DNA from: DATBVX01 sp963810775
Lineage (GTDB): Bacteria > Pseudomonadota > Gammaproteobacteria > Steroidobacterales > Steroidobacteraceae
DNA: 64,000 bases
NCBI GenBank assembly: GCA_963810775.1
Contig: CAWEOT010000015.1
Coordinates: 310,001 to 374,000, forward strand
Reading direction: 5' to 3'
Shown here: positions 26,514 to 35,507 of the stretch, in pieces
How the letters are laid out: each line of letters starts with the position of its first letter
Position numbering within the stretch: position 1 is the first letter of the stretch
Notes under the pieces: generated by a model
What the model was told of the DNA's origin: nothing
The model's database searches: none
The model's input: only the letters and a program-made list of their open reading frames with translations
Program-made: the position numbers and the translations under genes

Positions 26514-27500
26514 TCACGTAGTGACGACGATCTTGCCGACCTGCTGATTCGACTCGAGATAGCGATGCCCCTCGGCGATGTCCTGCAGAGGGAATGTCTT
26601 CGCGATCACCGGCTTGAGATGCCCGTCGCCGAGCCCACGCAGGATCAGGTCCTTCGCGCGTGCGAACCGGTCCGGATGATTCCAGATCGTTGAGGCGACC
26701 CAGCCACGGATGCTCAAGTTCTTTAAGGCCGCCGGCCAGTGTGGATGCGTCGTCGGCTGGCCGCTCAGCCCGCCATAGATGAAGAGCACACCGTCCTGCG
26801 CCATCGCCTGCGCGAGCGTGTCGACGTATGGCCCGCCTACCGGATCAAAAACAATGCGGGCGCCCTTGCCGCCGGTGATCTTCATCACTTCGGCGACGAG
26901 GTCGCTTTCTTCCGTCGCGATCACGTGTTTCGCGCCCTGCTCGCGCAAGGCCTGCGACTTCGTGCCGCGACGAGTCGCCGCGATCGGCACCGCGCCCGCC
27001 CAATTCGCAAGTTGTATCGCAGCAAGGCCCACGCTGCTCGATGCCGCCCGGATGATGACGTGATCGCCGACGGTGGCGTGGGCCATCTCGATAATCGCGA
27101 GCGCGGTGAGATATTGCATCCAGATCGATGCGGCCTGGATCGCGCTGAGCGCGCGCGGCGCCCCAAGAATGCTGCGCGCTGGCACGATGGAGCGTTCCGC
27201 GTAGACACCGTACTCGCCCAGGCGAAACGTCGGCAGCACACACACTCGATCACCGACCGCGAAATCCTGTACGCCTTCGCCGAGTGCTTCGATGATTCCC
27301 GCCGCCTCATAGCCGATGAGCGTTGGAAGCTGCGGCTTGACGGGATAAAGCCCCGCGCGAAATGCGGCTTCTGAGCGATTGAGACCGATTGCCTCGACGC
27401 GAAGTCGAACCTCAGCCGGCCCGGGCTCGCCCACGTCGAGATTCTCGATGCGCAGAACGTCCGGTCCGCCATGTTCATGAACGCGCACGACCTTGCTCAT
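26514..27500 (-). CDS. Zinc-free medium-chain dehydrogenase/quinone oxidoreductase family protein
   Basis: A 328-residue NADPH-dependent MDR-superfamily reductase. The N-terminal GroES-like part (VEAIGLNRSEAAFRAGLYP, LIGYEAAGIIEALGEGV, FAVGDRVCVLP) lacks the catalytic zinc ligands of alcohol dehydrogenases. The Rossmann part carries GDHVIIRAASSSVGLAAIQLAN, in which the usual AAAGGVG is replaced by AASSSVG, plus GLSGQPTTHPHW and a C-terminal QVGKIVVTT. Members reduce quinones or alpha,beta-unsaturated carbonyls; the substrate is unknown. It is separated by 14 bases from the TonB-fusion gene upstream on the same strand, so the two may be co-transcribed. Confidence 0.85.
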   Translation of the reverse strand: MSKVVRVHEHGGPDVLRIENLDVGEPGPAEVRLRVEAIGLNRSEAAFRAGLYPVKPQLPTLIGYEAAGIIEALGEGVQDFAVGDRVCVLPTFRLGEYGVYAERSIVPARSILGAPRALSAIQAASIWMQYLTALAIIEMAHATVGDHVIIRAASSSVGLAAIQLANWAGAVPIAATRRGTKSQALREQGAKHVIATEESDLVAEVMKITGGKGARIVFDPVGGPYVDTLAQAMAQDGVLFIYGGLSGQPTTHPHWPAALKNLSIRGWVASTIWNHPDRFARAKDLILRGLGDGHLKPVIAKTFPLQDIAEGHRYLESNQQVGKIVVTT

Positions 27501-27514
27501 GCTTGACCCCGCTT

Positions 27515-29908
27515 CTAGTCCTCCAGTTTGAACTGCACGCGCGTTCTCAAGCGTTGCGCGCGGTCTGCGCCATCGGCACTCGGCTCATATTTCCACTGCC
27601 GTACCGCCGCCAGCGCGGCCCGATCGAATCTGTTGCGCGGGTTGGCGTCATCGACGCGTGCATCCACAACGTCTCCTGAGCCTGCTATTCCGAAGCTCAC
27701 ATCGACCCATCCTTCCAGGCCCCGGGAGATCGCCTCCTGCGGATATTGTGGAGCGACGTACTTGACCTGCTTCGGCGGCGGCGCCGCTGCAGCTGCGGGC
27801 GCTTGCGCAGTACGCGACGCGGCCTCCGTGGCGGCAAGATCAGGTCCAGCGTAGCCCAGGGCGCGTGCTTCACTCAGCAATCGACCGGCGTTGTCGAACT
27901 GGCGCGACACGATGGCGCCCTGGGCGCGTGCCACGAGTTTCGCGCCCAGCGCCTGCGCCGCGTTGTCCGCGCCCGGGAACTGCGGGTCGTTCTGAGTCAG
28001 CCGGTCGAGGTAGTAGCGGGCACTGTCCTGCGCGGGCTCGAGCAGCCGGTTTTCCTCGGTGCGTCTCACCGCCAGCGCCAGCAGGTCGCTCTTGGTCTTG
28101 ACGTCGACGCCGGTGGTGATGCGTGAACCGAGACGATCGATCTCCGCCTGGGCCACCGGGAGATCTTCTGCTTGGGTAATCCAGTTGCGCGCGGTGTCGA
28201 ACCGCTGGGCGTCGATGGCGGCATCGGCAGAGCTCACCACGCGATCGCCGAGATCGCGCAGCCCCTGTTGAACCGCAACGTTGCCGGGTTCAATCCGCTC
28301 CGCACTGCGCAGGTAGAACTTGGCGCTGTCTTGTGGAGGAGCGATAAGGCGGTTCTGCGCCACTCGTTGACGCGCGAGATCGAGTAATTGGGTGACTTGC
28401 TGCGTGCGTGTGCGCGAATCGATTGCCTGCTGCGCTGCGGTGATGTCGGCGGACTTGCTCTCGGTCTGCTGAGCCTGTTGCAGCAGTTCCTGTGCCTGCT
28501 GCAGGTTACCGGCGGTCGTCGACTGTCGTGCCTGCAGCACGAGCTGTTCCTGGCGATCCTTCGTGAGCTGCGCATCCAGGAATTTCAGGCGCCGATGGTC
28601 GGGACGAATCTTCCGGGCAGAAGCCAGAGCATCGGCCGCGACATCGAGATTCCCTTCGACGAGCTGGCTCTCGGCCTGCTCAATGAAGCGCGTCGCGATC
28701 TGGTCGATCCCCGCCTGGGCGGCGGCATTCTGTGGATCGAGTTTCAGCACTTCGGAGTACAGGGCGAACGCACTCCCCGCGGGCGGATCGAGCAGGTGTC
28801 CCGCACGGACCGCGGCTTGCGCTGCTGTGAGATTGGAGGCGATAGCGAGCGCCCGCTGATCGGGCGGCGGCTCGTCTTGAGTCCAGTACCACAGTCCGAC
28901 GCCTGCGCCGGCTAGCAAGACCAGTCCGGCACCGATGATCGCAGCGAGTGTGCCGGTTCGCAGCCGCCGCCGCTGCCGTTGCCGCACGGGCGCTTCGACG
29001 TGCGCGACGGGTTCCGGGTGCGAAGAGGTTGCCGTCGTCGGCCGTAGTTCGAAGTGTGCTTCAGAGCGTCGATGTGCCTTGAGCGAAGCGTGCTGCCGGG
29101 TCGCCGACTCGAGCGCAAGGCGGGCAAGGCCTGGCGTCACAGGCTTCAACAGGAAGCGGTGGATCGTGCCGGCAGACAGCAGGCCCATCAGCGAGTTGCC
29201 CTGCTCGCGATTGCCGACCGCAACAGTGACCAGAGCCTCTTCACGCGCGTGCAGATGATTGGTGATGCGACGCAGGGCGGATTCAGTCAGTGCGACATCC
29301 GTGACCAGCACTGCGCATTGCCCTGACGCGGCGAGCCGAGCCGCATCCTCGAGCTTCGCCGCGAGGTGAACCTCGTGCCGTCCGTGAGTGGCAGCGCGAA
29401 TAGCCTCGTACAGGTCGACATCGGTTGTGAGTACAGTGATCGGATCATTCGTGACGGGCGCACCGGTAGTGGTGTGAGAGTCGTGGTCTGACTCGAGGAC
29501 CACGTGCTCGACCTGCGCGCCCGTTGCCTGCACCTGTGCGCTTCGGCCGGCAGCATGCAGCACTTCCTTGAGCTGCTCGGCGGTGCACGGTCGTTTCAGT
29601 ACGTAGAACAGTTCCGCGGCGGCGAGCTCCGCTTCGACTGCACGCCGTTCGAGGGCATTGACGAGCAACACTCGCGCGGTGCCCGGAGAACGCCTATGCG
29701 CCTCGTTCAGAACCTCGAGCCCCGAACCGGTGAACAGAGTCTGGCCTGCGACCAGCACTCGTATCGGGAACCGGCCCAGGGCGGCGAGCGCCTCGTTCGG
29801 GCTCACCGTGAGATAGAACTCGAATTCCTTGCGCAACGGTGAGACGAGTGACCTGAGTTCTTCCAGGTCGTGGTCGATCATGACGATGTCTGCTACGCGC
29901 GCGTTCAT
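27515..29908 (-). CDS. Double receiver-like, membrane-spanning, repeat-containing TonB-type energy transducer
   Basis: A 797-residue protein with an unusual domain order. Residues 1-125 are a degenerate response-regulator receiver (IVMIDHDLEEL; the phosphoacceptor position reads VLVAGQ, but the Lys of FYVLKRP is kept). Residues about 158-285 form a second receiver (CAVLVTDVALTES retains an Asp, and HRFLLKPVTPG the Lys). A membrane helix at about 325-347 is followed outside by three or four repeats of about 100 residues with the shared core R-x-x-N-R-L-x-x-P-x-Q-D-S-A-x-x-Y-L (RLIAPPQDSAKFYLRSAERI, RLLEPAQDSARYYLDRLTQN). The end is a TonB C-terminal domain (YVAPQYPQEAISRGLEGWVD, AALAAVRQWKYEP). 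The topology would put phospho-sensing inside and TonB outside. I know no named family with this order. Confidence 0.8.
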   Translation of the reverse strand: MNARVADIVMIDHDLEELRSLVSPLRKEFEFYLTVSPNEALAALGRFPIRVLVAGQTLFTGSGLEVLNEAHRRSPGTARVLLVNALERRAVEAELAAAELFYVLKRPCTAEQLKEVLHAAGRSAQVQATGAQVEHVVLESDHDSHTTTGAPVTNDPITVLTTDVDLYEAIRAATHGRHEVHLAAKLEDAARLAASGQCAVLVTDVALTESALRRITNHLHAREEALVTVAVGNREQGNSLMGLLSAGTIHRFLLKPVTPGLARLALESATRQHASLKAHRRSEAHFELRPTTATSSHPEPVAHVEAPVRQRQRRRLRTGTLAAIIGAGLVLLAGAGVGLWYWTQDEPPPDQRALAIASNLTAAQAAVRAGHLLDPPAGSAFALYSEVLKLDPQNAAAQAGIDQIATRFIEQAESQLVEGNLDVAADALASARKIRPDHRRLKFLDAQLTKDRQEQLVLQARQSTTAGNLQQAQELLQQAQQTESKSADITAAQQAIDSRTRTQQVTQLLDLARQRVAQNRLIAPPQDSAKFYLRSAERIEPGNVAVQQGLRDLGDRVVSSADAAIDAQRFDTARNWITQAEDLPVAQAEIDRLGSRITTGVDVKTKSDLLALAVRRTEENRLLEPAQDSARYYLDRLTQNDPQFPGADNAAQALGAKLVARAQGAIVSRQFDNAGRLLSEARALGYAGPDLAATEAASRTAQAPAAAAAPPPKQVKYVAPQYPQEAISRGLEGWVDVSFGIAGSGDVVDARVDDANPRNRFDRAALAAVRQWKYEPSADGADRAQRLRTRVQFKLED

Positions 29909-29918
29909 GATGGCGTGG

Positions 29919-32045
29919 CTATACAGTGCGCCTCACACGCACTACGTTTGGCAACGCGCTGAGGCGAGTCAGCACGCGGCTGAGCTCTTCGAGCCCGTGT
30001 ACGCCGACGCGCAACGCGATATGGGCCGTCCCTTCGCGCGCATCGGTTACTGTCGACATGTTCTGAATGCTGATCTTCTCATCGGCGAGAATACCGCTCA
30101 CATCGCGCACCAGGCCGCGACGGTCGAGCGCATCGAGGGCGATGTCGACCCCGAAGAGCTGGTCGCGCTTCTCTCCCCAGGCCACCTGAATGATACGCTC
30201 AGGCTGACGTGCCTTGAGCCGCAACAGGCTGGCGCAGGTGTCGCGGTGAATACTGACCCCACGGCCCAGCGTGATGTAACCCGCGATCGGTTCCGGCGGA
30301 ACCGGTAGGCAGCAGCGCGCCACCTTCGACAGAAGATTGCCAACCTGCTCGACGATGACGCCACTCGGCCCGGCCGGGGTGGGAGCGCGACGCGGAACGA
30401 CGCGCGGCTCATCGGGCTCCGCGTGCGCGCGCCGCTGAATCGCAGCGGCGATCTGCGCGCTGTGCAGGTCGCCGGCGCCGATCGCAACATACAGCGCCTC
30501 GGCATTCCGCAGCCCGAGCTCGTTGACCAGTTCGGTCAGCGCAAAGTTGCGAGCACCGAGGCGCTCGAGCTCGCGCTCCAGAATCTCCCGTCCCTCGGCG
30601 CGGTTCTGGGCCTCGTCGCGCTTGCGAAAGAAGCTGCGCACCTTGGCGCGGCTGCGGGGGGAGGCGAGGAAGCCGTTGTGCGGGTTGAGCCAGTCGCGGC
30701 TGGGTTGTGCCTGCTTCGCCGCGATAATCTCGACGATCTCCCCGTTCTGCAGCTTGTAATCGAGGGGCACCATGCGGCCATTCACCTTCGTGCCGCGACA
30801 GCGATGGCCGAGATCGGTATGCACGTGATAGGCGAAGTCGAGTGGTGTCGCCTGCTTGGGCAGATCGATCACCTCACCCTTGGGTGTGAGCACGTACACC
30901 CGGTCTTCGAAGACTTCCGAGCGGACACGATCCAGGAAGTCGCGATCCGAGTCCGCACCGTCCTCGGGTTCGAGGAGCCTGCGCACCCAGCGGATCTTGG
31001 CCTCATACGCCGTATCGCGCTGGCCGCCCTCCTTATATTTCCAGTGCGCAGCGACACCGAGCTCCGCGTGTTCGTGCATCTCACCTGTCCGGATCTGCAC
31101 TTCGAGCGGTTCGTGCCCCGGCCCGAACACCGCGGTGTGGAGCGAGCGGTAGAAGTTGTCCTTTGGCGTCGCAATGTAGTCGTCGAAGGCACCGGGGATA
31201 TAGGGCCACAGGCCATGGACTACGCCAAGGGCACCGTAGCAATCGGCGATGGTGTCGACCAGCACCCGCAGCGCGCGCACATCCAGCACCTGCTCGAATG
31301 AGAGTTGCTTCAGCTGCATCTTCTTCCAGATGCTGAAAATGTGCTTCGGCCGACCGGCGATCTCGGCCCGAATGCCCGCCTTACGAAGTTCCGCCTGCAA
31401 TTGCGCAATGACAGACTCGATGTAGCGTTCGCGATCAGCGCGGCGGGACTTGAGCGCCGCGGCAATGCGCCGGTAGTTTTCCGGGTCGAGATAGCGAAAC
31501 GAGAGATCTTCGAGCTCCCATTTCAGTTGCCATACCCCCAGCCGATTGGCGAGCGGCGCATGGATTTCGCGCGCTTCCAGTGCTAGCTGCCGCTGCGCAT
31601 CCGGGTCGAGCTCCTTCGCCTCACGCAGGCGCAGGAGATGATCAGCAAGGCGCAGGATGATGAGGCGTGGATCGGTGACGATCGCCAGCAGCATCTTGCG
31701 CAGCGTTTCAGCCTGGGTCGCGGACAGCTTCTGCTCGGGGCGCCACTGGGCTGGAAGACCGATACTGCCGAGCTGACGCAGCTCGCGAGCGAGACGCACC
31801 GCCTCGGTGCCGAAGCGGCTCGCGGCAGCCTGCTCATCGATCAGGCGTGCATCGAGCAGGGGCACGGCGAGCGCGGCGAGCACGACGTCGTCGTCGATCG
31901 CGAGAGTTGCGACCGTTCGCGAGAGTGCCAGCGCGCGCATACGCGCCTCATCTGCGCCGTCATCGGTCGTAAGCGAAGCGAGTTGCGCCTCGGCCGCAAG
32001 CACCGCGGTGGAGGCTGGTCGCAGGGTGGAAGTCGTTGTTTCCAC
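29919..32045 (-). CDS. relA: RelA-type GTP pyrophosphokinase
   Basis: A 708-residue long RelA/SpoT homologue that makes (p)ppGpp on starved ribosomes. The N-terminal hydrolase region lacks the His-Asp pair of active SpoT enzymes (TVATLAIDDDVVLAALAVPL stands at that place), so hydrolysis should be lost. The synthetase domain is intact: GRPKHIFSIWKKM, VLDVRALRVLV, YIPGAFDDYIATPKDN and LEVQIRTGEMHEHAE. The FDDY (not FKDY) motif is typical of monofunctional RelA. It continues with TGS (RVYVLTPKGEVIDLP), a helical segment, the zinc-finger/CC domain with ARCCLPVPPEPIAGY, and an ACT domain at the end. It lies ten bases upstream of the TonB-fusion gene and diverges from yebC. Confidence 0.95.
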   Translation of the reverse strand: METTTSTLRPASTAVLAAEAQLASLTTDDGADEARMRALALSRTVATLAIDDDVVLAALAVPLLDARLIDEQAAASRFGTEAVRLARELRQLGSIGLPAQWRPEQKLSATQAETLRKMLLAIVTDPRLIILRLADHLLRLREAKELDPDAQRQLALEAREIHAPLANRLGVWQLKWELEDLSFRYLDPENYRRIAAALKSRRADRERYIESVIAQLQAELRKAGIRAEIAGRPKHIFSIWKKMQLKQLSFEQVLDVRALRVLVDTIADCYGALGVVHGLWPYIPGAFDDYIATPKDNFYRSLHTAVFGPGHEPLEVQIRTGEMHEHAELGVAAHWKYKEGGQRDTAYEAKIRWVRRLLEPEDGADSDRDFLDRVRSEVFEDRVYVLTPKGEVIDLPKQATPLDFAYHVHTDLGHRCRGTKVNGRMVPLDYKLQNGEIVEIIAAKQAQPSRDWLNPHNGFLASPRSRAKVRSFFRKRDEAQNRAEGREILERELERLGARNFALTELVNELGLRNAEALYVAIGAGDLHSAQIAAAIQRRAHAEPDEPRVVPRRAPTPAGPSGVIVEQVGNLLSKVARCCLPVPPEPIAGYITLGRGVSIHRDTCASLLRLKARQPERIIQVAWGEKRDQLFGVDIALDALDRRGLVRDVSGILADEKISIQNMSTVTDAREGTAHIALRVGVHGLEELSRVLTRLSALPNVVRVRRTV

Positions 32046-32127
32046 GATTGAATCAGGCGCCTCGGCGGTGTCCGGGGGAAAGGTTTCCGGCTATGATACC
32101 CGCACTTTTCGCGCAGGCTTCAAGCAC

Positions 32128-32871
32128 ATGGCAGGTCACAGCAAATGGGCCAACATCCAGTATCGCAAGGGGGCCCAGGACAAGAAGCGCGGCAAGGTTT
32201 TTACCAAGCTGATCCGGGAAATCACCACCGCAGCTCGGGTTGGTGGAGCCGACCCGAATGCCAATCCGCGCTTGCGCATCGCGATGGATAAGGCACGCGC
32301 CGCCAGCATGCCGCGCGATAACATCGAACGGGCGGTCAAGCGCGGGAGCGGCGAGCTCGGCACCGAAAACTTCCAGGAGGTTCGTTACGAGGGCTATGGG
32401 CCCGGGGGCGTTGCGGTGATGGTCCAGTGCCTCACTGACAATCGCAATCGCACGGTTGCGGACGTCCGCCATGCATTCACCCGTTACGGCGGCAACCTGG
32501 GCGCTGAGGGCTCGGTCGGGTACCTGTTCAATGAAGTCGGCATGCTGTGTTATCCGCCGGGGAGCGACGAAGACTCGGTCATGGCGGCAGCGCTCGATGC
32601 TGGCGCGGAAGATATCGTGACCAACGATGATGGCTCCATCGACGTGCTGACCGATCCTACCGAATACGAGCGGGTGCGCGATGCGATGAGTCATGCGGGC
32701 CATTCGCCAGGTGGTGCCGAGATCACCATGCGTGCCGCAACCTCGACGGCACTCGACGGCGAGCAGGCTGAGTCGATGGTACGCCTGCTCGAGGCTCTGG
32801 AAGACCTGGACGACGTCCAGCACGTTTACTCGAATGCCGACATCCCGGATGACATCCTGGCGCGCGTATAG
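32128..32871 (+). CDS. yebC: YebC/PmpR family regulatory protein
   Basis: A 247-residue protein of the YebC/TACO1 family. MAGHSKWANIQYRKGAQDKKRGKVFTKL is nearly invariant in this family, as is RDNIERAVKRGSGE, and FNEVGMLCYP with the C-terminal TPIELD-type region (STALDGEQAESMVRLLEALED) complete the three domains. Family members have been described both as DNA-binding regulators and as factors aiding ribosomes at proline stretches. It heads the ruvCAB group, the usual gammaproteobacterial place. A possible -10 box TATGAT lies at 32092-32097. The start at 32128 was chosen by the conserved N-terminus. Confidence 0.96.
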   Translation: MAGHSKWANIQYRKGAQDKKRGKVFTKLIREITTAARVGGADPNANPRLRIAMDKARAASMPRDNIERAVKRGSGELGTENFQEVRYEGYGPGGVAVMVQCLTDNRNRTVADVRHAFTRYGGNLGAEGSVGYLFNEVGMLCYPPGSDEDSVMAAALDAGAEDIVTNDDGSIDVLTDPTEYERVRDAMSHAGHSPGGAEITMRAATSTALDGEQAESMVRLLEALEDLDDVQHVYSNADIPDDILARV

Positions 32872-32911
32872 ACCGGGAGCGACGCCGGTTGGGCTCCAGC
32901 TCCAGGACGAA

Positions 32912-33421
32912 GTGCTGACGACTGTGGCTTCGGTTCGCGTGCTCGGTCTCGATCCGGGCTCGCGGTGCACGGGCTTCGGCATCATCGACTGGAACGGTGG
33001 CGATGCCGCCTACGTCGCGAGCGGCGCAATCAGCATTTCCGGGGATTCATTTCCGGGGCGCCTGCAGGAGATCTTCGGGCGCGTGCGGGCGCTGATTACG
33101 GAGTATCAGCCGGGCGAGGTGGCTATCGAGCGCGTATTCGTGAACAAGAATGCGGACAGCGCGCTCAAGCTCGGACAGGCGCGTGGCGCGGCATTGTGCG
33201 GCGCTTTCAGCGGGACGGTGCGGGTGTTCGAATACTCGGCACGAGAGATCAAAATGGCCGTTGTCGGCACGGGAAGCGCGGAGAAGACCCAGGTCCAGCA
33301 CATGGTGAAGGCATTGCTGCAGGTACAGGGGCGGTTGACCGCGGATGCCGCTGATGCGCTCGCGGTGGCGCTCTGCCATGCACACGGCCGTCAGCTCCGC
33401 CGCCTGCTCCGGTCTCCATGA
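32912..33421 (+). CDS. ruvC: Holliday junction endonuclease RuvC
   Basis: A 169-residue dimeric resolvase that cuts Holliday junctions symmetrically after RuvAB branch migration. VRVLGLDPGSRCTGFGIID carries the first catalytic Asp; EVAIERVFVNKNADSALKLGQARG carries the catalytic Glu and the DNA-contacting loop; AADALAVALCHAH supplies the last acidic pair. The start was placed at GTG 32912, which has AGGA five bases before it; GTG 32924 is an alternative. The stop overlaps the ruvA ATG by four bases. Confidence 0.95.
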   Translation: MLTTVASVRVLGLDPGSRCTGFGIIDWNGGDAAYVASGAISISGDSFPGRLQEIFGRVRALITEYQPGEVAIERVFVNKNADSALKLGQARGAALCGAFSGTVRVFEYSAREIKMAVVGTGSAEKTQVQHMVKALLQVQGRLTADAADALAVALCHAHGRQLRRLLRSP

Positions 33422-34011
33422 TCGGATTCCTGCGTGGCCGCCTCATCGCCAAGCACCCGCCTGCCTTGACGGTAGACGTCAACGGCGTCGGCTACGAACT
33501 CGAGGCGCCAATGTCGACCTTTTACGATCTCCCGGCGGCGGGCCAGGACGTGCAGCTTTTCACTCACCTCGTAGTGCGCGAGGACGCGCAGGTGCTCTAC
33601 GGGTTCGGCACCGATGGCGAGCGGCGGTTGTTCAGAACCTTGCTGAAAGTGTCGGGCGTGGGGCCCAAGATCGCGCTCGGAATCCTGTCTGGCATCAGTG
33701 TCGAAGGCTTCGCGCGCTGCGTCGAAGCCCAGGATGCGGCGAGTCTGCAGCGTATTCCCGGCGTCGGACGCAAGACCGCCGAGCGTCTGCTGATCGAAAT
33801 GCGTGACCGCCTGCAAAGTCTTGCGGTCGTGGGTGAGGTGGCGCGGGCCGACGACGGACAGACCGCCGCACATTCGGAGGCCTTCACTGCGTTGGTGTCG
33901 CTCGGCTACAAGCCCGCGGAAGTGGCGCGCCTGCTCAAGGCTTCGGACGGTGGCGACGGTTCGACAGAAGATCTGATCCGGCGCGCACTGCAGGCGGCGG
34001 TGAGGGGCTAG
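33418..34011 (+). CDS. ruvA: Holliday junction branch migration protein RuvA
   Basis: A 197-residue tetrameric protein that grips the four-way junction and loads RuvB. Domain I starts MIGFLRGRLIAKHPPALTVDVNGVGYE. Domain II has the two helix-hairpin-helix motifs VSGVGPKIALGILSG and IPGVGRKTAERLLIEMRDRL. Domain III, after an Ala/Asp-rich linker, contains EAFTALVSLGYKPAEVARLL, the RuvB-binding bundle. It is coupled to ruvC by ATGA overlap and followed two bases later by the ruvB GTG. Confidence 0.97.
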   Translation: MIGFLRGRLIAKHPPALTVDVNGVGYELEAPMSTFYDLPAAGQDVQLFTHLVVREDAQVLYGFGTDGERRLFRTLLKVSGVGPKIALGILSGISVEGFARCVEAQDAASLQRIPGVGRKTAERLLIEMRDRLQSLAVVGEVARADDGQTAAHSEAFTALVSLGYKPAEVARLLKASDGGDGSTEDLIRRALQAAVRG

Positions 34012-34012
34012 C

Positions 34013-35059
34013 GTGAGCGAAGAACGCATCATTGGGCCGCAGGAGACCGGCGAAGACGAGGCGGTAGAACGCGCGGTCCGACCGCGTGTGCTGGCCGACT
34101 ACGTGGGGCAGAGCGCCGTCAAGGCGCAGATGGAAATCTTCATCACTGCCGCGCGCAATCGCGGCGAAGCGCTCGATCACGTGCTGATATTCGGGCCGCC
34201 GGGCCTGGGGAAGACGACACTGGCGCACATCGTCGCCAACGAGCTCGGCGTGAGTCTGCGCCAGACTTCCGGTCCCGTGCTGGAGCGCGCCGGCGATTTG
34301 GCCGCATTGCTCACCAATCTGCAGCCGCGCGACGTACTGTTCGTCGATGAGATCCACCGTCTGAGCCCGGTCGTAGAGGAAATCCTCTATCCGGCGATGG
34401 AGGACTTTCAGCTCGACATCATGATCGGCGAAGGCCCGGCCGCGCGATCGATCAAGCTCAACCTGCCGCCCTTCACGCTGGTCGGGGCGACGACGCGCGC
34501 CGGGCTTCTGACTTCGCCGCTGCGCGACCGGTTCGGCATCGTGCAACGGCTCGAGTTCTACTCGGTCGAGGACATCGAGCGCATCGTTACACGCTCTGCC
34601 CGCATCCTTGGGTTGCCGATCGATGTCGCCGGCGCGCACCGAATCGCCACGCGTTCGCGCGGTACACCGCGGATCGCAAACCGCCTGCTGCGCAGAGTCC
34701 GCGATTTTGCAGAAGTGAAGGCCGACGGCCACATCACCGACCAGGTGGCGACGGCGGCCCTCGATCTCCTCGAGGTGGATCCGCAGGGCTTTGATTCGCT
34801 GGATCGCAAGCTGCTGCTGACGATCATTGAGAAGTTCGATGGCGGTCCGGTCGGTGCCGACAGCCTGGCCGCTGCGGTGGGCGAGGAGCGCGATACGATC
34901 GAGGATGTGATCGAGCCGTTCCTGATCCAGCAGGGATTCATGATGCGCACCGCACGTGGGCGAATGGCGACGCGCGCCGCATACCTGCACTTCGGCCTCA
35001 AGGCACCGGATATGAATCGGCCTGGCAGTCTGCCGCTGTTCGGCGAGGGCAAACAATGA
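34013..35059 (+). CDS. ruvB: Holliday junction branch migration ATPase RuvB
   Basis: A 348-residue AAA+ hexameric motor. It shows the Walker A FGPPGLGKTTLAHIVANE, Walker B DVLFVDEIHRLSP, the RuvB-specific beta-hairpin region around YPAMEDFQLDIMIGEGPAARS, sensor I LVGATTRAGLLTSPLRDRFG (with arginine finger) and sensor II RGTPRIANRLLRRVRDFA. The C-terminal winged helix ends FIQQ-like with LIQQGFMMRTARGRMATRAAY. The GTG start lies two bases after ruvA. The sequence is complete. Confidence 0.97.
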   Translation: MSEERIIGPQETGEDEAVERAVRPRVLADYVGQSAVKAQMEIFITAARNRGEALDHVLIFGPPGLGKTTLAHIVANELGVSLRQTSGPVLERAGDLAALLTNLQPRDVLFVDEIHRLSPVVEEILYPAMEDFQLDIMIGEGPAARSIKLNLPPFTLVGATTRAGLLTSPLRDRFGIVQRLEFYSVEDIERIVTRSARILGLPIDVAGAHRIATRSRGTPRIANRLLRRVRDFAEVKADGHITDQVATAALDLLEVDPQGFDSLDRKLLLTIIEKFDGGPVGADSLAAAVGEERDTIEDVIEPFLIQQGFMMRTARGRMATRAAYLHFGLKAPDMNRPGSLPLFGEGKQ

Positions 35060-35084
35060 AGGAAGCCCTCGGGCGGCAGCACCC

Positions 35085-35501
35085 ATGAACACCTTCACTT
35101 TTCCGATCCGGGTCTACTGGGAAGATACCGACGCCGGCGGCATCGTCTACTACGCCAACTACCTGAAGTTCATGGAGCGGGCGCGCACGGAACTGTTGCG
35201 CAGCTTCGGAATCCACCAGAACCAGCTGGCGGACGAGCAAGGCGTGATGTTCGCAATCGTCTCGGTGAACGTCGACTATCTGCTGCCCGCGCGGCTTGAC
35301 GATGAACTGATCGTGACCTGCAACATCCTCGCGGAAGGCCGCGCGAGCTTCGCCTTTTCGCAGGAAGTGTATCGCGGGCGACTGGGTGGCGATCTGCTGA
35401 CCCGCGCGCGCACGCGCGCAGCCTGCCTGGACTGCAAGACCCTGCGACCGCGCCGCCTGCCGGACCGTTTGCTCGAGGCCATGGCCACGCACGAGGAGTG
35501 A
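35085..35501 (+). CDS. ybgC: Tol-Pal-associated acyl-CoA thioesterase YbgC
   Basis: A 138-residue hot-dog-fold thioesterase. RVYWEDTDAGGIVYYANYLKFMERARTE holds the catalytic Asp and the conserved Gly-Gly-Ile-Val-Tyr, the family signature. YbgC enzymes hydrolyse acyl-CoAs or act with acyl carrier protein near phospholipid synthesis and are nearly always first in the tol-pal operon, as here (six bases before tolQ). No signal or membrane segment; cytoplasmic. Length is normal. Confidence 0.95.
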   Translation: MNTFTFPIRVYWEDTDAGGIVYYANYLKFMERARTELLRSFGIHQNQLADEQGVMFAIVSVNVDYLLPARLDDELIVTCNILAEGRASFAFSQEVYRGRLGGDLLTRARTRAACLDCKTLRPRRLPDRLLEAMATHEE

Positions 35502-35507
35502 GAAGGA

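Noticed and set aside
33935..35098. Minus-strand frame of 387 codons opposite ruvB
   Set aside because: Exact antisense of the well-conserved ruvB; high-GC DNA often gives long antisense frames.
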